Part shown: one piece after another, positions 8,586-15,732 of the stretch
Position numbering within the stretch: the stretch's first letter is position 1
How the letters are laid out: the number at the start of each line of letters is the position of its first letter
Assembly: GCA_003167475.1 (NCBI GenBank)
Contig: PMTB01000093.1
Span: 1 to 33,396, forward strand
Direction of reading: 5' to 3'
DNA: 33,396 nucleotides
DNA from: a candidate division FCPU426 bacterium
GTDB taxonomy: Bacteria; Oederibacteriota; PGYV01; Palsa-1178
The notes under the pieces: generated by a model
The model's database searches: none
Told to the model about the DNA's origin: nothing
Seen by the model: the letters and a program-made list of their open reading frames with translations, nothing else
Made by a program: the position numbers and the translations under genes

Positions 8586-9305
8586 ATGAAAAAAACAATT
8601 ACAGAATTCAGGGATATTAATGAACTCAGCTCCGCCGCCGCCGGCTACGTTTATGCCGCGGCAAAGGCCGAGGTCAAAAGAAAAGGTTATTTCACTCTTG
8701 CCCTGTCCGGCGGCAAAACCATAATCCCTTTCTATAAAAAGCTCGTCAGGGAAAAGATGCCCTGGAAAAAAACCTATATATTCTGGCAGGACGACAGGTT
8801 CGTCAAATACTCCCACAAAGACAGCAATGTCAGGCTTGTATTCGACAACCTGATATCCCCCGCAAAAATCCCATTTGACAATATCTACCCCGCGCCGGCC
8901 CATGATAATTTCGCTCCAGCGCATAAGGCTGCATGGGTTTATGAACTTATAATAAGGCAGGTATTCAAACATTTACGGCCGGGCAAAGCCATGCCGTCGT
9001 TTGACCTTATTATCGGCGGCATGGGGGATGACGGCCACACAGCCTCGCTTTTCCCCGGGGACGTAAAAGCACTCAATGAAAAAACAAAGCTGATAACATC
9101 GGTCAAGGCCCCGAAATACGCGGCGATCAGGGAACGCATAACCATGACACTGAAACTTATGAATAAAGCGAAGAATATACTGATGCTCACCGAAGAAAAA
9201 GGAAGGGAAGCAGTTTTAGAGCGTGTCCTGAAAGGCGATAAAAGATACCCGGCCGCGCGCCTGAACCCAAAAGAGCGCCTGACGTGGATGATAGCAAAAA
9301 CTTAG
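8586..9305 (+). CDS. pgl: 6-phosphogluconolactonase (DevB type)
   Basis: Hydrolyses 6-phosphogluconolactone to 6-phosphogluconate, linking zwf to gnd. The 239 residues are typical. Family marks are LALSGGKTIIPFYKKL near the N-terminus, the segment WQDDRFVKYSHKDSNVRL, and FDLIIGGMGDDGHTASLFPGD containing the probable catalytic His. The ATG at 8586 is preceded by ACGGGGAAAC. An in-frame ATG at 8550 would add residues unlike the family and lies within a hairpin. It completes the oxidative branch with the two genes just upstream. Confidence 0.95.
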   Translation: MKKTITEFRDINELSSAAAGYVYAAAKAEVKRKGYFTLALSGGKTIIPFYKKLVREKMPWKKTYIFWQDDRFVKYSHKDSNVRLVFDNLISPAKIPFDNIYPAPAHDNFAPAHKAAWVYELIIRQVFKHLRPGKAMPSFDLIIGGMGDDGHTASLFPGDVKALNEKTKLITSVKAPKYAAIRERITMTLKLMNKAKNILMLTEEKGREAVLERVLKGDKRYPAARLNPKERLTWMIAKT

Positions 9306-9344
9306 CATTCAAGACTAAAAACTTATGACCGGGGGTGGCTTTAA

Positions 9345-9641
9345 GTGGCGAAAGACGAAAAGGAAATAGTGGAAATGATCGTGAAGTACAACGCGCATAA
9401 AGGCGGGGCAAAAGGCGAGTGGTATGTGGGAGCGGCCAAGGACCCGAAAAAAGACCTGTTCAAGACCCATGGCGTGATAAAGGAAAAGGATTTCTGGGTG
9501 TACGATTTTGCAGTTGACGTACAGGAACTCGGCCGAGCCATGGACAAGTTGCTTATGATGGGCTACGACGGCGAAGCCCCGAAAGCCTATGATGGACTTG
9601 GGTTTTATGTTTACCAAAAAAGGCAGCATACAAAGGAATGA
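9345..9641 (+). CDS. Small uncharacterised protein with GIY-YIG-like motif
   Basis: A 98-residue soluble protein with a GTG start behind GGGGGTGG. The centre reads GEWYVGAAKDPKKDLFKTHGV, which resembles the YVG-T-x-P-x-R-LF-x-H pattern of stand-alone GIY-YIG-like small proteins. The C-terminal GLGFYVYQKRQHT also recalls those proteins. The Arg of the nuclease motif appears to be Lys/Asp here, so catalytic activity is doubtful. No signal peptide or membrane segment is visible. It lies 39 bases after pgl on the same strand, so it may share that transcript. The resemblance is from memory and is not a database result. Confidence 0.6.
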   Translation: MAKDEKEIVEMIVKYNAHKGGAKGEWYVGAAKDPKKDLFKTHGVIKEKDFWVYDFAVDVQELGRAMDKLLMMGYDGEAPKAYDGLGFYVYQKRQHTKE

Positions 9642-9669
9642 TAAAGGGAAATATAATGTTTTTGTATGT

Positions 9670-9770
9670 GTAGCCGCAACCTTTAGGTTGCGGATTTTGT
9701 TCTGCCGGTGTCAGCATTAATACCGTTGCTACGATCCAAACAAGATCCGCAACCTAAAGGTTGCGGCTAC
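9670..9770. repeat. GTAGCCGCAACC repeat, double-hairpin form
   Basis: Bases 9670-9695 and 9745-9770 are perfect 26-base reverse complements. Each arm is itself a hairpin (CCGCAACC, TTTA, GGTTGCGG). The result is a nested, cruciform-capable structure with a 49-base spacer. A one-hairpin relative occurs at 16961-16994. The rest of the 391-base gap 9642-10032 is AT-rich, with no coding frame I can support and one weak promoter candidate near its right end. Confidence 0.9.
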
Positions 9771-9956
9771 ATAATCAAAACTAAATACGCGCATTTAAAA
9801 TTTTTTTTGCGGAGAAAAAATAATGTTAATTGCGATGAAAGATGGGGCCGGGTCTTGATCTGATACTTGATAAAATATAGTCCGTCTCCGGAGCGCCGCA
9901 TAATTTCCGGCAAATGGCGGCCGTCTAATGAGGATTTCAAATCTATAATATAACAA

Positions 9957-9984
9957 TTGACAATATTGCGCGCAGGAGTATTGT
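9957..9984 (+). promoter_or_regulatory. Candidate promoter for the methyltransferase gene
   Basis: TTGACA at 9957-9962, a 16-base spacer, then TATTGT at 9979-9984. The -35 is perfect but the -10 is poor (four of six). It lies 48 bases before the start codon at 10033, a sensible distance. Moderate to low support. Confidence 0.4.
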
Positions 9985-10032
9985 AACTATCTGGCGTTTA
10001 TAAAAGACGTAATCCTGACAGGAGGAATAATA

Positions 10033-10638
10033 ATGAGCACATTTGACGGCAGGGCAAAGGCCTGGGACCAGCCTGATAAGATAAAACTCTCAATCGCGAT
10101 TTCCATGTGTATGACCGGGGTTTTGAATCCGGATAAAAAAATGACCGCTGTGGATATAGGCGCGGGAACAGGGCTGGTCACTATTGAGTTCGCAAAGCAT
10201 GTAAAAAGCGTCACGGCCATGGATTCCTCGGAGGGCATGCTTGCGGTGCTCGGGGAAAAAATAGGGTCCAATAAAATAAAAAATATAAAGACCGCGGTTT
10301 TTGACGCTGACAAGGACGAGCCGGGCATAGAACCGGTCGATATTGCGGTAAGTTCCATGGCCATGCACCATGTCAAAGACACCGCTGCTTTCGCCAAAAA
10401 AGTTTATAAAATGCTTAAAGTCGGCGGACGTATGGCCATTGCCGACCTGGAAAAGGAAGACGGGACTTTCCATGGCGAGGATTCCGCGAGCGTCAAGCAC
10501 CATGGATTTGAAAGGCCCGGGCTTGAAAAAAAATTCAAGGCAGCCGGGTTCAAGAACATAAGGTTTTCAACCGCTTATGAAATACCAAGGGGGAAAAAGA
10601 AGTACCCGGTATTCCTCATGATAGGGGAAAAGAAATAA
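10033..10638 (+). CDS. Class I SAM-dependent methyltransferase
   Basis: A 201-residue cytoplasmic enzyme of the Rossmann-like methyltransferase fold. Motif I is VDIGAGTGLVTIEFA (residues about 40-54). The acidic end of strand 2 is AMDSSEGML, motif II/III follows as IAVSSMAMHHVKD, and LKVGGRMAIADLEKEDG is the usual motif near strand 5. This layout matches the UbiE/Methyltransf_11-like group. The substrate cannot be deduced. The start is well supported by AGGAGG at 10020-10025. The next gene, a YeiH-type membrane protein, begins one base after its stop, so the two form an operon. Confidence 0.9.
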   Translation: MSTFDGRAKAWDQPDKIKLSIAISMCMTGVLNPDKKMTAVDIGAGTGLVTIEFAKHVKSVTAMDSSEGMLAVLGEKIGSNKIKNIKTAVFDADKDEPGIEPVDIAVSSMAMHHVKDTAAFAKKVYKMLKVGGRMAIADLEKEDGTFHGEDSASVKHHGFERPGLEKKFKAAGFKNIRFSTAYEIPRGKKKYPVFLMIGEKK

Positions 10639-10639
10639 C

Positions 10640-11644
10640 ATGGCTTGGATAAAGGAAAATATCAAAGGTATATTGCTTTCTTTCGTAATCGCATTGACTG
10701 CGGTTTTCCTCGGTATGTTGGTTCCCATAGTGGGAGGGGCTGTTTTCGGGATCTTGCTCGGTATATTATTCGGCAACACCATAGGCAGGCCCGACGGCAC
10801 CGCGCATGGTATACAATTCACCTCCAAAAAAGTCCTGCAGTGGGCCATCATAGCCCTTGGCGGGGGTTTAAGTTTAAAGCAGGTACTTGCCACCGGAATG
10901 ACATCGCTATACGTTATGATATTTACCCTGTCGGCCGCGTTTATCACCGCGTATCTTTTTGGGCGGCTGTTGAAAGTACCGCTTAAACTTACCAGCCTCA
11001 TAGGCATGGGCACTGCCATTTGCGGCGGCTCGGCAATCGCGGCTATTTCACCTATAATCGAGGCGGAGGACCAGGACATAGCCTACGCAATATCCACGGT
11101 CTTTATGTTCAATGTAATCGCCATAATAGTTTTTCCCGCGCTCGGCCATTTGATGGGCTTGAGCCAGCACGGTTTCGGGCTGTGGGCGGGCACCGCTATT
11201 AACGATACGTCATCGGTGGTGGCGGCCGCCTACAGTTACGGCAATGACGCGGGCGCTTACGCAACAATAGTGAAATTGACGCGCACGACAATGATAATAC
11301 CCATATCGCTTATATTCGCTGCGGTCGTATTTTTCAACCGTGAAAAAGACGCTGAAAAAAAACATGTCCATTACAGTTTCGTAAAGATATTCCCATGGTT
11401 CATCCTCTGGTTCCTCGCGGCCTCCCTGCTCAATACAACCGGGATAATCGGCCCTGACGCCGCGAAATTCTGCACAGAAGCCGGAAAATTCATGATAGTC
11501 CTCGCATTGTCCGCGATCGGCCTGCATTCGGACTTTAAGAAAATGATGAAAACCGGTCTTAAGCCGATGCTGCTCGGGCTCATAGTGTGGTTTGCGGTAG
11601 CATTGACCGGCATAATGGTCCAAAAGCTCACCGGACAGCTTTAA
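10640..11644 (+). CDS. YeiH/UPF0324 family membrane protein (putative sulfate exporter family)
   Basis: A 334-residue inner-membrane protein with about ten hydrophobic segments. The conserved marks of the family are visible: ALGGGLSLKQ, GMGTAICGGSAIAAISP, and WAGTAINDTSSVVAAAYSYG followed by ATIVKLTRT. The family is described as a putative sulfate exporter group, but transport substrates are largely unproven. Its start follows the methyltransferase stop by one base. A short GCAGCTTGCTGC palindrome lies after the stop in the 58-base gap to the convergent gene, but no T-tract terminator is seen. Confidence 0.9.
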   Translation: MAWIKENIKGILLSFVIALTAVFLGMLVPIVGGAVFGILLGILFGNTIGRPDGTAHGIQFTSKKVLQWAIIALGGGLSLKQVLATGMTSLYVMIFTLSAAFITAYLFGRLLKVPLKLTSLIGMGTAICGGSAIAAISPIIEAEDQDIAYAISTVFMFNVIAIIVFPALGHLMGLSQHGFGLWAGTAINDTSSVVAAAYSYGNDAGAYATIVKLTRTTMIIPISLIFAAVVFFNREKDAEKKHVHYSFVKIFPWFILWFLAASLLNTTGIIGPDAAKFCTEAGKFMIVLALSAIGLHSDFKKMMKTGLKPMLLGLIVWFAVALTGIMVQKLTGQL

Positions 11645-11702
11645 TAATTTGTGGGTTAAATTCCAAGCAGCTTGCTGCGGGGTAGTTTATTCCGGGGCAA
11701 TA

Positions 11703-13157
11703 TTATTTTTTCACCATATAAATAACTTTTACCTTCATTTTTTTCCCGGCAGGCAGGGTTATATACCCGTCTTCCGCGCTGAAATCCTTCCAGTCTTTGC
11801 CGTCTATGTCCACGCTTTTTATGACGACAGATTTGTCTTCCAGCAGGCTTACATACATTTTTTCTCCGGATGAATCCGCGCTCGGGTTAAAATACAGGGT
11901 GGCTTCGGTTTTGTTGACGTACAGGCTCAGGTAAAGGTATGAGAAGAGGCACTGTTCCATGGAATGATACGCTGATTTATAGGAATCGGCTTTTTTGCGC
12001 GACATGGGTTTTCCGTCGCGCGTGAGCTCGGCGTAGCATTCCCCGTTCTTTTTATCCAGGAAATTTTTGTCCCAGAACTGCGCGCATTTTACGAACTTAT
12101 CGAGATATTTGTTGTCGCGGGTGTTGTTGAACATATTGAGCATCAGCATATTTCCCTCTTCCTGCGTCCACCAGTCCTTCTGGTCCTCGTAACTTTTAGG
12201 GTCGTCCGCCAGAAATCTGAAGTACCAGCCGCCGTATTTATTGTCCCACATGTATTTCATCTGGGCCGCGGCAATTTTTTGCGCCGTTTCGAGGTACTTT
12301 TTATCCCCGGTCAGGTTATACATGCGCATCATGATCCAGCCTGTCTTCAGGTTATGGCCGACCCAAAGGTTTGATTCGGTCCGGGTCCAGTCCTGCGAAA
12401 ATGTTTCGCCCACAGAAGAAGTTTTTGGGTCCACCATGTGCGCGGCGTCCGCGTTGGCCGCGGCTTTTAAGTCTGCGAGGATTGCCGGGTCTTTGGTGGC
12501 CATGTAATAATAGAGCAGATAGGCCGTGAAGGTGTCTATCTGCGAATTGAATGATTTATTGGTCGTGACAATTTCCCAGCCATTGCCCACGGACGCGTAA
12601 TAACCGCCGTATTCTTTGTCCCAGGCTTTTGTCTGCATGAGTTCATGCGTTTTTTTGACATAAGAAAATGCGTCCTTGTCGCGGGTGACCAGGTAATAAA
12701 ATACCGGGCCGAGGCTGCCGTAGGTCTCGTCAAAAAGGTTTTTATTACCGGAGTCGGGTTCATTGGACTCATCCACATTGGTATGCCAGCCGCCGTTCTC
12801 CTTGTCAAAGCAGTACTGCCCCAAAAAGTCCATGCCGTGTTTCGCGAATTCAAGGTATTTATCGTCGCCCGAAAGCATATAGGCCGCGCAGAAGCCGTAT
12901 ACAATACGCGAATTCATGCGGGTGTATTTGTTGCTTGAAGGGGAGACTGTGCCGTCTTCTTCCACGTCGGTAAAAAATCCGCCGTTGTCCTTATCAATGG
13001 TCTTTTCCCAGAACGGTATGAGGTTGTTTATCGCCTGCGACTGCCAGTAGGCAGGGGCATTGACATCAGCCTGCGTAGAGGCATGTATGGTTGGAACCGC
13101 GGAAAAAATAACAATGAAAGTCAATAAAGTGAAGATCCTGCGTGCGGGGTTTATCAT
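11703..13157 (-). CDS. Exported AGE-family (N-acylglucosamine 2-epimerase-like) protein
   Basis: A 484-residue protein with an N-terminal signal peptide ending near IHAS (residue 27). The body is an (alpha/alpha)6-barrel of the AGE type with repeated NGGF/NGGW elements: DKDNGGFFTDV, DKENGGWHTNV, NKYGGWYFR. Later come DWWTQEEGNM and a YHSMEQC segment like the conserved His region of AGE enzymes. After about residue 420 there is an extra beta-rich tail. AGE proteins are usually cytoplasmic sugar epimerases or isomerases, so export here suggests a glycan-processing role in the periplasm or outside the cell. That is an inference. The start is backed by AAGGAG on the minus strand. It is transcribed alone, convergent with the YeiH-like gene. 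Confidence 0.85.
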   Translation of the reverse strand: MINPARRIFTLLTFIVIFSAVPTIHASTQADVNAPAYWQSQAINNLIPFWEKTIDKDNGGFFTDVEEDGTVSPSSNKYTRMNSRIVYGFCAAYMLSGDDKYLEFAKHGMDFLGQYCFDKENGGWHTNVDESNEPDSGNKNLFDETYGSLGPVFYYLVTRDKDAFSYVKKTHELMQTKAWDKEYGGYYASVGNGWEIVTTNKSFNSQIDTFTAYLLYYYMATKDPAILADLKAAANADAAHMVDPKTSSVGETFSQDWTRTESNLWVGHNLKTGWIMMRMYNLTGDKKYLETAQKIAAAQMKYMWDNKYGGWYFRFLADDPKSYEDQKDWWTQEEGNMLMLNMFNNTRDNKYLDKFVKCAQFWDKNFLDKKNGECYAELTRDGKPMSRKKADSYKSAYHSMEQCLFSYLYLSLYVNKTEATLYFNPSADSSGEKMYVSLLEDKSVVIKSVDIDGKDWKDFSAEDGYITLPAGKKMKVKVIYMVKK

Positions 13158-13299
13158 TTAAGCTCCTTAAAAAAGTATTTGTTGTGCCGGTTTAATATAA
13201 AAACAACAGCCTATATTAATAAAACGGACATTAAACAGGAACGTTGCAAAAAAACGGCCCGCCCGGATAGTAAGTCCAAAGCGACATAAATTGTCAGAT

Positions 13300-13329
13300 T
13301 TGACAAAACCCTTTTCGGTGAAGTATACT
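13300..13329 (+). promoter_or_regulatory. Strong sigma-70-type promoter
   Basis: TTGACA at 13300-13305, an 18-base spacer, then TATACT at 13324-13329. It reads rightward into the small Arg-rich protein gene at 13394, leaving a leader of about 55 bases. It is also divergent from the AGE-family gene, whose start lies 143 bases to the left. It is one of the best promoter matches in the window. Confidence 0.75.
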
Positions 13330-13393
13330 TATAGTGTAGGAAAGAGGGACAAGCGAAACGCAGGCTGGACCAATAAGAAAGGCGGTGAGTTAT

Positions 13394-13582
13394 ATGTCCG
13401 CTTACAATGACAGAAGGACCGGAAAAGACAGGAGAGAGGGCGACCGCCGCTGGCTCGGGACTTTTAAGGATTTTGTGAAAGATGATAATACAGGTACCGG
13501 GTTGGGAAAGCGGAATTTGGGGCGCAGGTTGCATGAAGACAGAAGAGCGAAACACAATTCCTTAAGTAATATGGGTTTTTAA
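13394..13582 (+). CDS. Small Arg-rich protein with DRR motifs
   Basis: A 62-residue, strongly charged protein. The N-terminus has a run of DRRTGKDRREGDRR, and a second cluster (LGRRLHEDRR) occurs near residues 45-54. Such (G)xRRSGKDRR motifs occur at the ends of various bacterial proteins, but the function is unknown to me. No signal peptide or membrane segment is visible. The ATG at 13394 is preferred because GGCGGTGAG sits just upstream; a GTG at 13385 is an alternative. A near-consensus promoter lies about 65 bases upstream, arguing that this short frame is a real, well-expressed gene. It could bind nucleic acid or a phosphorylated ligand; that is speculation. Confidence 0.6.
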   Translation: MSAYNDRRTGKDRREGDRRWLGTFKDFVKDDNTGTGLGKRNLGRRLHEDRRAKHNSLSNMGF

Positions 13583-13736
13583 TTAAAAAACTTCCCAAGG
13601 CCGCCGTACAGCCAGGGGACGAGGGAAGATATCGTCTGGAAAAAAGTCCATCAATAGCGGAAATACAACCTGTGTAAACAACCTCCCTGGGCATATATTA
13701 TAAATGGAAACAAAATATATGTTATGGGAGAAAAAA

Positions 13737-14552
13737 ATGAAAAAAATGAATTTACTTGTCCTGGTCCTATGCATGATGCCTTTGGGATTGGCCGCGGAAG
13801 ACGCAAAACAGGGTGTTGCCCAGGATCAGGCTATTGTTACGCCGCCGGTTGACGCGCAGGAAAAAGCTGCGGACACCCAGTTCTTTAGCATGAGACTTGA
13901 TGTGGATTATACATCCGTAAATATGAAACAGGCCAATGACTCGATGAACGCCGCTTATAACATCAATAAATTCGGATCAGCCATCATAGGCACGCTGGAT
14001 ATGGGTTTTGTCGTTAATTCGTTTTTGACTGCAGGGCCGAAAGCAGGGTATTTATACTGCTTTCCCGCGTCTTACGAGCGTAATTACGCCGGGCCGCTTA
14101 ATTTCAAGACAGTCATGGACGCTTCCCTGATACCTCTTGAAGCAGGCGCGACATTGAAGTTCAACCTGGCTGATACCTCGGTATCAATAAGCACGGGCGC
14201 TTACGCCGGAGTCGGGCTGGCCCACGTGGCAAACAGCGTCGACGTCACCAACGCGGCGAGCCAGAAAGTAAGTTATGTCCAGCCATTTGACGGATTCGGG
14301 TTTTGCGGCGAATTAAACGCGGCAATTGAATTGAAGCTTTCAAAAGGGATAGATTTTAATATAAACGGCGGTTACAGGCTCGCGAATATAGATTATGTGA
14401 CCCAGTCCAAAGACGTCCATTACACTTTTGACGGTATCACAACCACGCAGATAGGCAGCAAAGGCCTGGCTTTAAGGGACGCGGGAAATACCAATGTTCC
14501 TTTTGATTTTTCCGGCTTGAATATCGGAGTTGGAATAAGCATGGGGTTTTAA
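13737..14552 (+). CDS. Putative outer-membrane beta-barrel protein
   Basis: A 271-residue protein with a signal peptide (MKKMNLLVLVLCMMPLGLAA, then EDAKQG) and a Gln/Asp/Ala-rich linker of about 30 residues. The remainder is a set of alternating strands. It ends in GLNIGVGISMGF, a C-terminal Phe typical of outer-membrane barrels, and GAYAGVGLAHV and NGGYRLANIDYV are further strand-like parts. The ATG at 13737 follows GGGAG with good spacing; the in-frame ATG at 13704 would put charged residues before the signal peptide. No substrate or partner is evident. It shows no clear sequence kinship with the barrel gene at 2761. Confidence 0.72.
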   Translation: MKKMNLLVLVLCMMPLGLAAEDAKQGVAQDQAIVTPPVDAQEKAADTQFFSMRLDVDYTSVNMKQANDSMNAAYNINKFGSAIIGTLDMGFVVNSFLTAGPKAGYLYCFPASYERNYAGPLNFKTVMDASLIPLEAGATLKFNLADTSVSISTGAYAGVGLAHVANSVDVTNAASQKVSYVQPFDGFGFCGELNAAIELKLSKGIDFNINGGYRLANIDYVTQSKDVHYTFDGITTTQIGSKGLALRDAGNTNVPFDFSGLNIGVGISMGF

Positions 14553-14579
14553 CTCAAATCCCAGCAAAGGAAGAGAACT

Positions 14580-14618
14580 TGTAGTCGCAGGCCTACGATC
14601 CATCGGCCTGCGCCTACA
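14580..14618. repeat. Hairpin-forming repeat (GTAG-CGCAGGCC type)
   Basis: Bases 14580-14593 and 14605-14618 are reverse complements with one mismatch, around an 11-base loop. The outer TGTAG and inner CGCAGG recall the GTAGCCGCAACC repeat family, so it may be a relative. The remainder of 14553-14802 shows no gene and no terminator with a T tract. Confidence 0.7.
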
Positions 14619-14802
14619 GAAGGTAAATGAGATAAGGCAAAATATCCGAATGGCATCGACCAAATAACCTCCCAACGTCCCACCTCTTTTATATTGCATC
14701 CAAAAACACAAAATGTTAATATTATTCCGATATAAGAAAATCCGGGATAATCACGCCTCGTTTTGCCGCATCATTATGCCCGGGAAAATATAGGGGGGTA
14801 AT

Positions 14803-15585
14803 ATGAAAAAAAGGTATAAGCTTGGATGTTTGAGGGACAAAAAAGACAACCGTGACCACCTGATGCGGGCTTACCTGACGGTGAAAAAAATCCCGTCAAA
14901 AATCGACTACACTCAGGCCATGACGCCGGTGCGCGACCAGGGGGACGAGGGGACTTGCGTGGCGTTTTCAACCGTTGCCGGGATGAAGGAGTACCAGGAA
15001 CAGCAGGACTGGAAAAAGTACATGGAGTTATCTCCACGGTTCCTATACTCCGAATGCAAAAAGATCGACGGCTCCCCTGATTCCGAAGGGACCAATATAA
15101 GGTTTGCCATGCAGGTGTTAAAAGGGCTGGGTACATGCAGGGAAAGTTTCTGGCCGTACATCCCGCACCAACAGGACAAGCCCAAAACCGGGGCAAAGGC
15201 GGACGCCGCCAAATTCAAAGAACTATCATATGCCAGGATACTTGACCTGGACGAGCTGCGCATGGCCATCGCGCAAAAAGGCCCGTGTGTTATAGGCGTT
15301 GAAGTTTACCAGGGAATGATGGATACCAAAACAGGCAAAGTGCCTATGCCAAAAGCGGGTGAACAGGTCTTGGGAGGCCACGCCATATGCGCGGTGGGTT
15401 ATGACGACACGACAAAACTGGTCAAATTCAAGAATTCATGGACGGAAAAATGGGGGGACAAAGGTTACGGATACCTGCCGTACGCATATATAAATAAGTA
15501 CATGATGGACGCATGGAGTTCCGTGGATATAAAGGACGCAAACCCGATGACGATAGAAAAGGTTTTAAAATATTCACAGGGTTAG
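14803..15585 (+). CDS. Papain-like (C1 family) cysteine peptidase, no signal peptide
   Basis: A 260-residue protease of the papain fold. The catalytic set is visible: Gln46 (oxyanion hole) and nucleophile Cys52 in RDQGDEGTCVAFS with the canonical six-residue spacing, His193 in LGGHAICAVGYDD, and Asn211 in KFKNSWTEKWGDKGYGYLPY. The Trp that usually follows the nucleophile (CWAFS) is Val here. A short N-terminal stretch with RDKKDNRDH stands where a propeptide would be, and no signal peptide or membrane segment is seen, so it is likely cytoplasmic or exported by another route. The ATG is preceded by GGGGGG about eight bases upstream. Its target is unknown, and the flanking genes encode envelope proteins. 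Confidence 0.9.
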   Translation: MKKRYKLGCLRDKKDNRDHLMRAYLTVKKIPSKIDYTQAMTPVRDQGDEGTCVAFSTVAGMKEYQEQQDWKKYMELSPRFLYSECKKIDGSPDSEGTNIRFAMQVLKGLGTCRESFWPYIPHQQDKPKTGAKADAAKFKELSYARILDLDELRMAIAQKGPCVIGVEVYQGMMDTKTGKVPMPKAGEQVLGGHAICAVGYDDTTKLVKFKNSWTEKWGDKGYGYLPYAYINKYMMDAWSSVDIKDANPMTIEKVLKYSQG

Positions 15586-15612
15586 ATTTAGAATGTTTTT
15601 GAATTTGATCGC

Positions 15613-15670
15613 GTAGGGGCGGACTCACGCTACGCGTGACTTCGCATGTGCCCACCCGCTGCGGGCCCGC
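15613..15670. repeat. TGTAGGGGCGGA repeat family, partial copy
   Basis: GTAGGGGCGGAC begins at 15613. The following 50 bases align, with scattered differences, to the reverse complement of the right half of the 20866-20983 copy: shared (A/G)CTC(A/G)CGCT, GCGTGA(C/T)TTCGC and CCCGC. It lacks the matching second half, so it is a partial or degraded copy. It lies between the peptidase gene and the SGNH hydrolase gene. Confidence 0.75.
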
Positions 15671-15690
15671 AAGAAGAGCGAGGCTTTTTA

Positions 15691-15699
15691 TGTTATAAT
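15691..15699 (+). promoter_or_regulatory. Extended -10 promoter
   Basis: TGTTATAAT provides a perfect TATAAT with the TG of an extended -10 element, 34 bases before the SGNH hydrolase start codon. No good -35 lies 17 bases upstream, which extended -10 promoters can tolerate. It begins just after the repeat copy at 15613-15670. Confidence 0.55.
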
Positions 15700-15732
15700 A
15701 ACACACATAAAAAACCTGAATATGGAGGACGT

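Noticed and set aside
13583-13736. Hairpin CTTCCC...GGGAAG as terminator or attachment site
   Set aside because: The stem is only six bases and has no T tract or second copy; the rest of this 154-base gap shows only the barrel gene's ribosome binding site.
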